Shown one piece after another: positions 36,512-45,528 of a stretch of 64,000 bases of DNA. The stretch covers positions 1 through 64,000 of the forward strand of contig UCKS01000051.1 of assembly GCA_900473045.1 (NCBI GenBank), in the 5' to 3' direction. The stretch comes from Hyphomicrobiales bacterium. Its GTDB lineage: Bacteria > Pseudomonadota > Alphaproteobacteria > Rhizobiales > Rhizobiaceae. Both the position numbers and the translations under genes were made by a program. The notes beneath the pieces were generated by a model that was not told where the DNA came from, did not search any database, and was given only the letters and a program-made list of their open reading frames with translations. How positions within the stretch are numbered: position 1 is the first letter of the stretch; each line of letters opens with the position of its first letter.

Positions 36512-36554
36512 TGCCGGGTCACTCTCCAGATCATGCCACTCGCATAAACGAAAA

Positions 36555-36578
36555 CGGGCGGCATGAAAACGCCGCCCG
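36555..36578 (-). terminator. Intercistronic hairpin between rpsP and rimM
   Basis: 8-bp stem CGGGCGGC / GCCGCCCG with an eight-base loop, followed on the minus strand by TTTTCG. It could partly end transcripts after rpsP and so set a higher yield of S16 than of RimM and TrmD. Inference from sequence only. Confidence 0.6.
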
Positions 36579-36603
36579 CTTCAGAAATTGGCTATCGCCA
36601 GGC

Positions 36604-36966
36604 TTATTCGGCAGCAGCAGCGGCTGCGTCTTCGGCCTTCTGCTTGGCTTCGGCGATACGCTCGACAGCCTTCTTGCCCGGCAGGCCCTTGGTCGGGTTG
36701 ACGCGTGCTTCGCGGGTTGCAACACCGGCTTCGTTGAGGAAGCGCAGGACGCGGTCGGTCGGCAGCGCGCCGTTCGACATCCAATACTGGATGCGCTCGA
36801 GGTTCAGTTCAACGCGCTTTGCATCTTCCTTCTTGAGCATCGGGTTCCACGAACCGACCTTTTCCAGGAAGCGGCCGTCGCGCGGCGAACGCACGTCGGC
36901 GATAACGATCTGGTAGAACGGGCGCTTCTTGGAACCACCGCGGGCGAGACGAATTTTCAGTGCCAT
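36604..36966 (-). CDS. rpsP: 30S ribosomal protein S16
   Basis: 120 aa. The N-terminus [18 protein letters not shown] and [15 protein letters not shown] are diagnostic. The C-terminus carries an Ala/Glu/Lys extension, as in other rhizobia. ATG 36966 is fixed by the family start; AAGGAG lies nine bases upstream. A GC hairpin, CCGCC / GGCGG (36992-37004), precedes it in the leader. Confidence 0.96.
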   Translation of the reverse strand: MALKIRLARGGSKKRPFYQIVIADVRSPRDGRFLEKVGSWNPMLKKEDAKRVELNLERIQYWMSNGALPTDRVLRFLNEAGVATREARVNPTKGLPGKKAVERIAEAKQKAEDAAAAAAE

Positions 36967-37029
36967 GTCATATACTCCTTGAGATATCAAACCGCCTCTG
37001 GCGGCCTTTTTGTGTAATTTTAAAGCTGA

Positions 37030-37332
37030 TCAATCCTTGAGATCGGCAGCGATGGCTTCATGATGCCGGATGACTTCGTGGATGATGAAGTTCAGGAACT
37101 TCTCCGCGAAATCCGGGTCCAGGTCGGCTTCCTTGGCCAATCGGCGAAGGCGTTCGATCTGGTATTCCTCGCGCGCCGGGTCCGCCGGCGGCAAATTGTA
37201 TTTGGCCTTGAGCACGCCCACCGCCTTGGTGCAGCGAAAGCGCTCGGCCAGCATGTGCACGAGCGCCGCATCGATATTGTCGATCGACTGACGGTAGCCC
37301 GAGAGTTCCTGTTTGACTGCTGGATCAATCAT
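37030..37332 (-). CDS. Chorismate mutase, AroQ type
   Basis: A 100-aa all-helical enzyme that turns chorismate into prephenate for Phe/Tyr synthesis. The AroQ pattern is visible: LSGYRQSIDNIDAALVHMLAERFRCTKAVGVLKAKY with the active-site Arg/Lys set and a C-terminal FLNFIIHEVIRHHEAIA helix. It lies 13 bases after ffh and 63 bases before rpsP, inside the translation operon, an arrangement common in Rhizobiales. Start ATG 37332. Confidence 0.92.
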   Translation of the reverse strand: MIDPAVKQELSGYRQSIDNIDAALVHMLAERFRCTKAVGVLKAKYNLPPADPAREEYQIERLRRLAKEADLDPDFAEKFLNFIIHEVIRHHEAIAADLKD

Positions 37333-37345
37333 ACCGGTCCAGTCC

Positions 37346-38899
37346 TCACTTCTTCTTTGGCAGGCCGGGAAGCCCCGGGAATCCGCCACCGAGACCGGGC
37401 AGCTTCATGCCGCCGCCCAAACCGGGCAGGCCGCCGCCCTTACCGAGACCAGCGGCCTCCGCCTGCTTTTGCAGGGCTTCGAGCTGCTTGGGGTCCATCT
37501 TCGACAGATCGGGCATGCCGCCCATTCCGCCGCCCATGCCGCCAAGGCCCATCTTGCCGGCAAGGCCGCCCATCATCTGCTTCATCATGCCGCCCTTGCC
37601 CTTGCCGCCCATCATTTTCATCATGTCGGCCATGGAACGGTGCATTTTCAGCAGTTTGTTGATTTCGGCCGCATCCGTGCCGGAACCGGCCGCGATGCGC
37701 TTCTTGCGGGAGTGCTTGAGCAGATCCGGATTGGCGCGCTCTGCCTTGGTCATCGAGGAGATGATGGCGAGCTGGCGTCCGAACATGCGGTCGTCTAGAC
37801 CGGCAGACGCCATCTTGTCCTTCATGCCGGCCATGCCGGGCATCATGCCCATGATGCCGCCCATGCCGCCCATCTTCTGCATCTGGCCGAGCTGGTCGGC
37901 GAGATCGTTGAGATCGAACTTGCCGGTCTTCATCTTGGCGGCCATCGCCGCCGCCTTCTCGGCATCGATGTTTTCGGCGGCCTTCTCGACCAGCGAAACG
38001 ATATCGCCCATGCCGAGGATACGGTCAGCGACGCGGCGCGGGTGGAACTCTTCCAGCTCCGCCATCTTTTCGCCGACGCCGATCAGCTTGATCGGCTTGC
38101 CGGTGACGGCGCGCATCGAGAGGGCCGCACCGCCGCGGCCATCGCCGTCCATGCGGGTCAAGACGAGGCCGGTAATGCCGACGCGTTCGTCGAAATTGCG
38201 GGCGAGGTTGACGGCGTCCTGACCGGTCAGCGCATCGGCGACGAGCAGGATTTCATGCGGATTGGAGCGGCGCTTGATTTCCGCCATCTCGAGCATCAGC
38301 GGCTCGTCGATATGGGTACGGCCGGCGGTGTCGAGGATGACGATGTCATGGCCGCCGAGCTTGGCAGCCTGCACGGCGCGCGCGGCAATATCGGTCGGCG
38401 ACTGGCCGGCAATGATCGCCAGCGTATCGACGCCGGTCTGGACGCCGAGCTGGCGCAGCTGCTCCTGCGCGGCCGGACGGCGAGTGTCGAGCGACGCCAT
38501 CAGGACCTTCTTCTTGTCCCGTGTCTTCAAACGAAGGGCGATCTTGCCCGTCGTCGTGGTCTTACCCGAACCCTGCAGACCGACCATCATGATGACGACG
38601 GGGGCAGCGGCATTGAGATCGATCGGCACGCCTTCCGAGCCGAGCATGGCGATCAGCTCGTCATGGACGATCTTGACGACCATCTGGCCGGGCTTGATCG
38701 ACTTCAGGATTTCGGCGCCAACGGCCTTTTCACGCACCTTGTCGGTAAACGAACGCACGACTTCGAGCGCGACGTCGGCTTCCAGGAGCGCACGGCGAAC
38801 CTCGCGCAGGGCAGCCGAAACATCGGCTTCCGACAGCGCGCCACGGCCGGTCAATCCATTCAGGATTGACCCAAGGCGGTCCTGGAGACTTTCAAACAT
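37346..38899 (-). CDS. ffh: Signal recognition particle protein Ffh
   Basis: 517-aa SRP GTPase that targets nascent membrane proteins to FtsY. N domain, then G domain with GLQGSGKTTTTGK (near residue 107), DTAGR and TRMDGDGRGGAAL, then the Met-rich M domain (AGMKDKMAS...) that binds signal peptides and SRP RNA. A Gly/Met/Pro-rich tail of about 90 residues follows (GGMGGGMGGMP repeats), longer than in E. coli. Start ATG 38899 (MFESLQDRLG). First gene of ffh - chorismate mutase - rpsP - rimM - trmD. Confidence 0.96.
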   Translation of the reverse strand: MFESLQDRLGSILNGLTGRGALSEADVSAALREVRRALLEADVALEVVRSFTDKVREKAVGAEILKSIKPGQMVVKIVHDELIAMLGSEGVPIDLNAAAPVVIMMVGLQGSGKTTTTGKIALRLKTRDKKKVLMASLDTRRPAAQEQLRQLGVQTGVDTLAIIAGQSPTDIAARAVQAAKLGGHDIVILDTAGRTHIDEPLMLEMAEIKRRSNPHEILLVADALTGQDAVNLARNFDERVGITGLVLTRMDGDGRGGAALSMRAVTGKPIKLIGVGEKMAELEEFHPRRVADRILGMGDIVSLVEKAAENIDAEKAAAMAAKMKTGKFDLNDLADQLGQMQKMGGMGGIMGMMPGMAGMKDKMASAGLDDRMFGRQLAIISSMTKAERANPDLLKHSRKKRIAAGSGTDAAEINKLLKMHRSMADMMKMMGGKGKGGMMKQMMGGLAGKMGLGGMGGGMGGMPDLSKMDPKQLEALQKQAEAAGLGKGGGLPGLGGGMKLPGLGGGFPGLPGLPKKK

Positions 38900-39155
38900 C
38901 GCTTCATCCTTGTCGTTTCGAGCTTTTACGTGGTCCGAAACGTTGTGCTTTTCCTTGACGAAAACAAGACGCAAAGCCGAAAAGCACCCGAGGGCGCAAC
39001 GCGCTGTCGGATGTTGACCTCCAGGATCTCCGCAAGGGTCCGGGTCGGTGGCTACAAGTCTTGTTCTTGTCGCAGATTGCGGGCGGTAAACACGATATGG
39101 GCGGGAAAGTCAAGGCGAAGCGCCAATTTCACGACACCACCCGTCTGCGGGCCTT

Positions 39156-39485
39156 TCAGGCGTCGCGGCCGAAATAGACCTCCACCGAAGCGATGCGATC
39201 CCCGTGGAACCGGATGACCTCGACATTGCGAAACGCGCTGCCGTCACGCTTTTCGGCCCGGTAGCGCACCAGCGCTTCGTTGTCTTCCAGCGAGATGCGC
39301 TCGATATGAATGGTACGGAAGACCGGCGGCTGAGGCCAGCAATGTTCGAAATAGGCGGCCTTGTCGATATGGTCGTCGCGAGGACTGGAAAAGGTGAAAT
39401 CCTCCGTGAGCATGTCGGAGACCTCGTCCTTCCGGTTGGCCAGATAGGCTGCAAAGAGCCCCCGTACGGTTGCTTCCCTATCCAT
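39156..39485 (-). CDS. NTF2-like (SnoaL-type) protein
   Basis: A 109-aa cone-fold protein. The pattern VRGLFAAYLANRKDEVSDMLTEDFTFSSP, a central YFEHCWP and closing VEVIRFHGDRIASVEVYFG are typical of the SnoaL/NTF2-like superfamily, whose members are isomerases, hydrolases or ligand-binding proteins. The specific role is unknown. ATG 39485 begins at the domain; an in-frame ATG at 39500 lies five codons upstream. Divergent from the MBL-fold gene. Confidence 0.8.
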   Translation of the reverse strand: MDREATVRGLFAAYLANRKDEVSDMLTEDFTFSSPRDDHIDKAAYFEHCWPQPPVFRTIHIERISLEDNEALVRYRAEKRDGSAFRNVEVIRFHGDRIASVEVYFGRDA

Positions 39486-39654
39486 ATCAACCTCCCACAA
39501 CGTAGTCAGTTATAGCCCACACAACGTTCCAGCGCCAGAAATCGGTTCGAGCAGCGAGGCCATCGCCTCGAAAATGGCGTGCCGCCTCCGGATTGAAGGG
39601 ATAAAGGCAGGCCCCCATGTTAAGGCGCAAAACCGGTCCAATGAAAGAGCTGCA

Positions 39655-40656
39655 GTGAGCCAGATCAGAAATCCCTACTATACCGGCCCCGTCTCCGATC
39701 ATTTCGACGGCACCGTCTTCTTCAACCCCGAAGGAGAAGCGCCACTCGGCTTTCGCGAACTGATGCGCTGGCAGTTCGGCGGTGGACGGACAGCTTGGCC
39801 AAAAAGCATCCGCAGCCCTTTCCCCCAGGCAAAACCGGATGATCGCGTCGACGGCAACGGCCTGCGTGTCACCATGGTCGGCCATGCCACTCTGCTGATC
39901 CAGGTTGCCGGGCTCAACATCCTCACCGACCCGGTGTGGTCGCCGCGCACCAGCCCGTTTTCCTTCGCCGGACCAAAGCGCGTGGTTGCGCCGGGAATAG
40001 CCTTCGACGATCTGCCGCCGATCGATATCGTTCTGGTCACCCACAATCACTACGACCATCTCGACCTTGCCACGCTGAAGCGGCTGCACGAGGAGCACGG
40101 CCCCCACATCGTCACCCCACTCGGCAACGACACGATCATCCACCGCGCCCTTCCCGACGCGAAGATCTCTGACATGGACTGGGGCGACCAGATCTCCTTC
40201 TGGGACGATATCACCATCGATTGCGAGCCCTGCCATCACTGGTCGGCCCGTAGCGCCCGCGATCGCCGCATGGCGCTCTGGGCCGCCTTCGTGATCTCGA
40301 CACCAGCGGGAAAAATCTACCATATCGGCGATACCGGCTTTCACGCCGGCATCAACTACAAGGCCGCCACAACAAAACACGGCACCTTCCGACTCGCCAA
40401 CCTGCCGATCGGCGCCTACGAACCGCGCTGGTTCATGAAGGCCCAACACCAGAACCCGCAGGAAGCCGTTGAGGGCATGCTGCTCTGCAACGCATCCTAC
40501 GCCGCCGGCCACCATTTCGGGACGGTGCAGCTGACCAATGAGGCGATCGAAGCGCCGGTTCAGGCGCTCGAGGTTGCGTTGAAGGATCAGGGCGTGGCGC
40601 CGGAGCGGTTCCGGGCGCTGCGGGCTGGCGAAGTGTTGGATGTACCAGTTGGCTGA
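39655..40656 (+). CDS. MBL-fold metallohydrolase (NAPE-PLD/UlaG-like)
   Basis: 333 aa. The zinc-binding motif VTHNHYDHLD (HxHxDH) lies near residue 130, GHATLLIQVAG opens the fold, CEPCHHWSAR and YHIGDTGFHAG provide further ligands. The length and the RNPYYTGPVSDHFDG N-terminus fit the bacterial relatives of N-acyl-phosphatidylethanolamine phospholipase D. Substrate unproved. Start GTG 39655 is chosen at the conserved N-terminus, with only a weak purine tract upstream. Convergent with pyc; a long hairpin lies between. Confidence 0.85.
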   Translation: MSQIRNPYYTGPVSDHFDGTVFFNPEGEAPLGFRELMRWQFGGGRTAWPKSIRSPFPQAKPDDRVDGNGLRVTMVGHATLLIQVAGLNILTDPVWSPRTSPFSFAGPKRVVAPGIAFDDLPPIDIVLVTHNHYDHLDLATLKRLHEEHGPHIVTPLGNDTIIHRALPDAKISDMDWGDQISFWDDITIDCEPCHHWSARSARDRRMALWAAFVISTPAGKIYHIGDTGFHAGINYKAATTKHGTFRLANLPIGAYEPRWFMKAQHQNPQEAVEGMLLCNASYAAGHHFGTVQLTNEAIEAPVQALEVALKDQGVAPERFRALRAGEVLDVPVG

Positions 40657-40708
40657 CCCGGCTCGGCTTTCCCAGGCGGTCTGTTGAGCGGTGGCGCAAG
40701 AATTCGCG

Positions 40709-40746
40709 CGGCGAGGCGGCCAGCTTCGTAGCTGGCCGCCTCGCCG
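40709..40746. terminator. 17-bp perfect hairpin between pyc and the MBL gene
   Basis: CGGCGAGGCGGCCAGCT and its exact complement enclose a TCGT loop. It lies 10 bases beyond the pyc stop and 53 beyond the MBL stop. No strong T-run is present on either side, so it may be a transcript-end stabiliser or a terminator that does not need one. Confidence 0.6.
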
Positions 40747-40755
40747 AAGAGCTTA

Positions 40756-43700
40756 TCAAGCCTCGTAGACGATCAGCAGATCCTTGGTATCGATCTGGTC
40801 GCCGGTTTTCACCAAGACTTCGGCAATCTTGCCGTCCTTTTCCGCGTGCAGCGCCGTTTCCATCTTCATCGCCTCGATCGAGAGCAGCACGTCGCCGGAC
40901 TTTACCGTCTGGCCGGCTGATACCGTCACCGTCGAGATGACGCCGGGCATCGGGGCGCCGAGATGGGCGGCATTACCGAGATCGGCCTTGCGGCGGGCTG
41001 TGCTGGACGCTGCGCGGTTGCGATCCGGAACCTTGATCAGGCGCGGCTGGCCGTTGATCTCGAAGAACACCTTGACCATCCCCTGCTCGTCCGGCTCGCT
41101 CATGGCTTGATGCTGAACGACCAGCGAGACGCCCTTTTCGAGCTCCGGCAACAGTTCCTCACCGGCCGAAAGTCCATAGAAATAGGCGGGCGTCGGCAGC
41201 ACGCTGACGGGACCATAGGTATCGGCAGCCAGTGCGTAGTCTGTGAAGACCTTCGGATACATCAGGTACGAGGCGAACTCGTAATCGCTGACGGTGCGCT
41301 CGATCTTCTCCTCGATCGCCTTGCGTTCCGCATCGAGATCGGCATCGGGCAGCAGCGAGCCCGGACGTTCCGTATAGGCCTTTTCGCCCTTCAGCGCCTT
41401 TTCCTGCAATGCCTTCGGCCATCCGCCCGGAGGCTGGCCGAGATCGCCCTTCAGCATGGACACGACCGATTCAGGGAAGGACACGTCCTTGCCCGGTTTT
41501 TTTACATCGGCAACCGTCAAGTCCTGAGAGACCATCATCAGCGCCATGTCGCCGACAACTTTGGAGGACGGCGTGACCTTGACGATATCGCCGAACATCT
41601 GGTTGGCATCGGCATAGGCCTGCGCCACCTGGTGCCAGCGGGTCTCGAGGCCGAGAGACCGGGCCTGTTCCTTGAGGTTGGTGAACTGGCCGCCCGGCAT
41701 TTCATGCAGGTAGACTTCGGAGGCAGGCCCCTTGAGATCGCTTTCGAAGGCGGCGTACTGGTTGCGCACAGCTTCCCAATAGAACGAGATACGGCGAATC
41801 CATTCCGGATCGAGGCCCGGATCGCGTTCCGAGCCGCGCAGGGCCTCGACGATCGAGCCGAGGCAGGGCTGCGAGGTGTTGCCGGAGAACGCGTCCATTG
41901 CCGCATCGACCACATCGACGCCGGCATCCACCGCCGCCAGAACCGTTGCGGCCGAAATACCCGATGTGTCATGCGTGTGGAAATGGATCGGCAGATCTGT
42001 TGCCTCGCGCAGCGCCTTGAACAGCACCGTTGCAGCGGCAGGCTTCAACAGCCCGGCCATATCCTTCAGCGCGATCATGTGGGCACCAGCCCGCTCCAAT
42101 TCGGCAGCCAGCGCGGTATAGTATTTCAGGTCATATTTCGGGCGGGCGGAGTTGAGGATATCGCCGGTATAGCAGATCGCGGCTTCGCAGATCTTGTTCT
42201 CTTCGGCGACCGCATCCATCGAGACACGCATGTTGTCGACCCAGTTCAGGCAATCGAAGACGCGGAAAACGTCGATGCCGCCCTTGGCCGCCTGGCGGAC
42301 GAAGTATTTGACGACATTGTCGGGATAGTTCTTGTAGCCGACGCCGTTGGCTCCCCGCAGAAGCATTTGCAGCAGCAGGTTCGGCGCATCTTCGCGCACC
42401 TTGGCGAGACGCTCCCAAGGGTCTTCGGTGAGGAAGCGCATCGACACGTCGAAGGTCGCACCGCCCCAGCATTCGAGCGAAAACAGGTTCGGCAGGGCGC
42501 GGGCGTAGGTACCGGCGATACGGGCGATATCGTAAGTGCGCACGCGGGTGGCAAGCAGCGACTGATGGCCGTCGCGCATGGTCGTGTCGGTCAGAAGTAC
42601 CCGCTTTTCGGCACGCACCCATTCGGCGAACTTCTTCGGGCCGAGCGCATCGAGCTTCTGCTTGGTACCATCAACGATCTCGCGCTGCAGACGCGGAATG
42701 ACCGGTTTTGCGGCATCGGCGCTCGGCTTCGGGCGGCCCTTCGCTTCCGGATGGCCGTTGACGGTGACGTCGGCGAGATAAGTGAGCAGCTTGGTGGCGC
42801 GGTCCTGGCGCTTGACCTGCTGGAACAGTTCCGGCGTCGTGTCGATGAACCGGGTCGTATAGGTATTATCCTTGAATTTAGGATGGGTGATGATCGCTTC
42901 AAGGAAGGTCAGGTTGGTGGCAACGCCACGGATACGAAACTCGCGCAGCGCCCGGTCCATGCGGGCAATCGTTTCCTGCGGGCTCGGCGACCAGGCGGTG
43001 ACCTTGACCAGCAGCGGATCGTAATAGCGGGTGATGACGGCGCCCGGATAGGCCGTGCCGCCGTCCAGACGGATACCGAAGCCCGATGCCGACCGATAAC
43101 CGGTGATGCGGCCGTAATCGGGAATGAAGTTGTGCTCCGGATCTTCCGTGGTGATGCGGCACTGCAGCGCGTGGCCGTTGAGCCGGATATCTTCCTGCTT
43201 GGGCACGCCCGATTCCGGCGTGCCGATGGCAAAGCCGTCGAGGATATGGATCTGCGCCTTGACGATATCGATGCCGGTGACGACTTCGGTGACCGTGTGC
43301 TCGACCTGGATGCGCGGATTGACTTCGATGAAGTAGAATTTGCCGCTGTCCATATCCATCAGATATTCGACAGTGCCGGCACCGATGTAGTTCGTTGCTC
43401 TGGCAATGCTCGTCGAATAATTGGCAAGTTCCTGGCGTTGGTCTTCCGTCAGATACGGCGCCGGCGCGCGCTCGACCACTTTCTGGTTGCGGCGCTGGAC
43501 TGAACAGTCGCGCTCGAACAGATGCACGACATTGCCATGGGTATCACCGAGAACCTGGCTTTCGACGTGACGGGCACGCTCGACCAGCTTTTCGAGATAG
43601 ACTTCGTCCTTGCCGAAGGCGGCCATCGCCTCGCGCTTGGCTTCTGTCACTTCACGCGCCAGATCCTTCGGGTCGCGGATTGCCCGCATGCCGCGGCCGC

Positions 43701-44214
43701 CGCCGCCCCAGGAGGCCTTGAGCATGACGGGGTAGCCGATCTCCTCGGCCATCTTGGCAACGGCCGCCATGTCGTCGGGAAGCGGTTCGGTGGCCGGAAC
43801 GACGGGAACGCCGATTTCGATCGCAAGATTGCGGGCGGCAACCTTGTTGCCAAGCCGGCGCATCGTATCACCGGTCGGCCCGATGAAGATGATACCGGCA
43901 GCCTTGCAGGCATCGACGAATTCCGGGCTTTCGGACAGAAGGCCGTAGCCGGGATGAATGGCGTCGGCGCCCGAGAGCTTGGCAACCCGGAGGACTTCCT
44001 CGATCGACAGATAGCTTTCGATCGGCCCGAGATCGCGGGCCAGATGTGGCCCGCGTCCGACCTGATAGCTTTCATCTGCCTTGAAGCGGTGGAGCGCCAG
44101 CTTGTCCTCTTCCGCCCATATCGCAACCGTTTTTATCCCCAGTTCGTTTGCAGCGCGAAAGACGCGAATGGCAATTTCAGACCGGTTGGCGACAAGGATT
44201 TTGGAAATGGGCAA
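40756..44214 (-). CDS. pyc: Pyruvate carboxylase
   Basis: 1152-aa biotin enzyme that refills oxaloacetate from pyruvate, bicarbonate and ATP. Domains in order: biotin carboxylase (KILVANRSEIAIRV, the KASWGGGGRGM ATP loop, EVNPRIQVEHTVTE), carboxyltransferase (DTTMRDGHQSLLATRVRT with metal and substrate residues) and the C-terminal biotin domain with EAMKMETA. Length and sequence closely follow Rhizobium etli PYC. Start TTG 44214 follows GAGGAG by six bases and gives the PISKILVANRSE N-terminus. Confidence 0.97.
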   Translation of the reverse strand: MPISKILVANRSEIAIRVFRAANELGIKTVAIWAEEDKLALHRFKADESYQVGRGPHLARDLGPIESYLSIEEVLRVAKLSGADAIHPGYGLLSESPEFVDACKAAGIIFIGPTGDTMRRLGNKVAARNLAIEIGVPVVPATEPLPDDMAAVAKMAEEIGYPVMLKASWGGGGRGMRAIRDPKDLAREVTEAKREAMAAFGKDEVYLEKLVERARHVESQVLGDTHGNVVHLFERDCSVQRRNQKVVERAPAPYLTEDQRQELANYSTSIARATNYIGAGTVEYLMDMDSGKFYFIEVNPRIQVEHTVTEVVTGIDIVKAQIHILDGFAIGTPESGVPKQEDIRLNGHALQCRITTEDPEHNFIPDYGRITGYRSASGFGIRLDGGTAYPGAVITRYYDPLLVKVTAWSPSPQETIARMDRALREFRIRGVATNLTFLEAIITHPKFKDNTYTTRFIDTTPELFQQVKRQDRATKLLTYLADVTVNGHPEAKGRPKPSADAAKPVIPRLQREIVDGTKQKLDALGPKKFAEWVRAEKRVLLTDTTMRDGHQSLLATRVRTYDIARIAGTYARALPNLFSLECWGGATFDVSMRFLTEDPWERLAKVREDAPNLLLQMLLRGANGVGYKNYPDNVVKYFVRQAAKGGIDVFRVFDCLNWVDNMRVSMDAVAEENKICEAAICYTGDILNSARPKYDLKYYTALAAELERAGAHMIALKDMAGLLKPAAATVLFKALREATDLPIHFHTHDTSGISAATVLAAVDAGVDVVDAAMDAFSGNTSQPCLGSIVEALRGSERDPGLDPEWIRRISFYWEAVRNQYAAFESDLKGPASEVYLHEMPGGQFTNLKEQARSLGLETRWHQVAQAYADANQMFGDIVKVTPSSKVVGDMALMMVSQDLTVADVKKPGKDVSFPESVVSMLKGDLGQPPGGWPKALQEKALKGEKAYTERPGSLLPDADLDAERKAIEEKIERTVSDYEFASYLMYPKVFTDYALAADTYGPVSVLPTPAYFYGLSAGEELLPELEKGVSLVVQHQAMSEPDEQGMVKVFFEINGQPRLIKVPDRNRAASSTARRKADLGNAAHLGAPMPGVISTVTVSAGQTVKSGDVLLSIEAMKMETALHAEKDGKIAEVLVKTGDQIDTKDLLIVYEA

Positions 44215-44328
44215 GTCGGACTCCTCAAGACTTGAAACACGGTAATGCTGCACCGCGAAAAGAATTATTAGCGTTTCATGACTTGAAGTTCAATTTCAGA
44301 GTGACGCCGGAGAAAGATTCATTTCACA

Positions 44329-45069
44329 TCAGGAAATCAGCCCCAGACGGAAGGAGAGAGCCACGGCGTGATGGCGATTTTTCGCGTTTAGTTTGTCCTG
44401 TATACCGTTCATGTACCAATCGACGGTGTGGGTGGAGATTTCGAGAATTTTGCTGATCTCGTTCGAGGTCATGCCATCTGCGAGATAATGCAAGGCTTCC
44501 ATCTCGCGGCGGGTCATCTGCACATCGACATTGGAGACCATGTCAGCAAGCACACTCGGATCGGAAAGCTCCAGAAGGCGCCAGAACAATTTCTTGGCAA
44601 TGCCGTCGAAGAGGCTCATTTCGACAGGGCTGAGATCAACAACGCGACCGCCCAGGGTCATATTGCCGAGCAGCCCGCGCCGTCCGTGGATCGGAAAGAT
44701 ATAACCGTCATGGAGGCCATGGCCGCGCGCATCGACCATCATGCGTTCCATACGCTTGCGATGCGGATCGGAGCGGAAGGCGACCAGCGTATCACGCCAG
44801 CGGAAGCCGCGTTGCGCGTGACCGAGGTAACGGATGGTCGGATCGATGATGACGTATTTTTTCTTGATATAGATCTGCGGCCAGCCGTCCGGCCACCGCC
44901 CGGCAAGCAGAAGGCTCAGCGGGTTTTCGTCAGGCTTCGGCTGGCGGACAATCCCGTAAAAGTCGAAACCGTAGCGGTCGAGAAGCCGTTCAAATTCCTG
45001 AACGATCTCGTCCCTGCTTCGCATTTCGTCAATCAGTGCCAAAAATTGCACCAGCAAAGTAATATTCAT
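44329..45069 (-). CDS. LuxR-type regulator with autoinducer-binding domain
   Basis: 246 aa. The N-terminal domain keeps the residues that line acyl-homoserine-lactone pockets: Trp and Tyr in GWPQIYIKKKY, Asp-Pro in IIDPT, Trp in FRWRD and a Gly in GLHDGY. The C-terminal LuxR helix-turn-helix is MTSNEISKILEISTHTVDWYMNGIQDKLNAKNR. No luxI synthase is in the window, so it is a solo or responds to a distant synthase. ATG 45069 has AGGGG upstream. Divergent from ndvA, with about 460 bp between. Confidence 0.87.
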   Translation of the reverse strand: MNITLLVQFLALIDEMRSRDEIVQEFERLLDRYGFDFYGIVRQPKPDENPLSLLLAGRWPDGWPQIYIKKKYVIIDPTIRYLGHAQRGFRWRDTLVAFRSDPHRKRMERMMVDARGHGLHDGYIFPIHGRRGLLGNMTLGGRVVDLSPVEMSLFDGIAKKLFWRLLELSDPSVLADMVSNVDVQMTRREMEALHYLADGMTSNEISKILEISTHTVDWYMNGIQDKLNAKNRHHAVALSFRLGLIS

Positions 45070-45528
45070 AAACACCCCTACAAGAAATTGCTTTCAGTCT
45101 CCGGCCGCGTCCATTGCGCCGCAACATGAATGTGCCGTTCAGCACCCATTCATGTTGCAAACGCGATAATCGTTATATCAGTCGTGAAAACACCTAACAC
45201 CGCATCATCTACGAACTGCAAGGCGCGAAAAATAGCAAGCTATCAATGATCAACTTACGGTGTCTGGAGTTTCCAATCACCCTGCCGGTTTATCATAATC
45301 ACGTTTGTGCGGCGAAGTTAAAAAGATGGTGTTCCGCGTCTGTGGTTCAAGAGAATTACGATGGAGGGAAGAAGACGCTCAGTTTTGGAATTTTCATTCC
45401 ATCATCCCAAGATGAGAGAATGAATACTTTCCACTCCGTTCTTTTCTTCCCGGACCATTCCCCGCGATGCAAATGCTCCGTTGCTTTTTCATTGCACCGC
45501 AAACCAACTGCCCAAGAGGGATAAGACA
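45070..45528. other. Divergent intergenic region luxR / ndvA
   Basis: AT-richer than its surroundings. It must carry the promoters of the luxR-type gene and of ndvA. I found no convincing lux-box dyad, terminator or known RNA. Short open frames here, such as one at 45246-45524 on the plus strand, have no ribosome site or family feature and are not called. Confidence 0.4.

Noticed and set aside
40963-43503. 846-codon open frame opposite pyc
   Set aside because: Antisense of pyruvate carboxylase; the composition is that of a mirror frame and no domain is visible.
45246-45524. 92-codon frame in the luxR/ndvA gap
   Set aside because: No ribosome site, no recognisable domain; region is more likely promoter DNA.
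45070-45528. lux-box-type operator between luxR and ndvA
   Set aside because: No dyad of the expected 18-20 bp type was found by eye.
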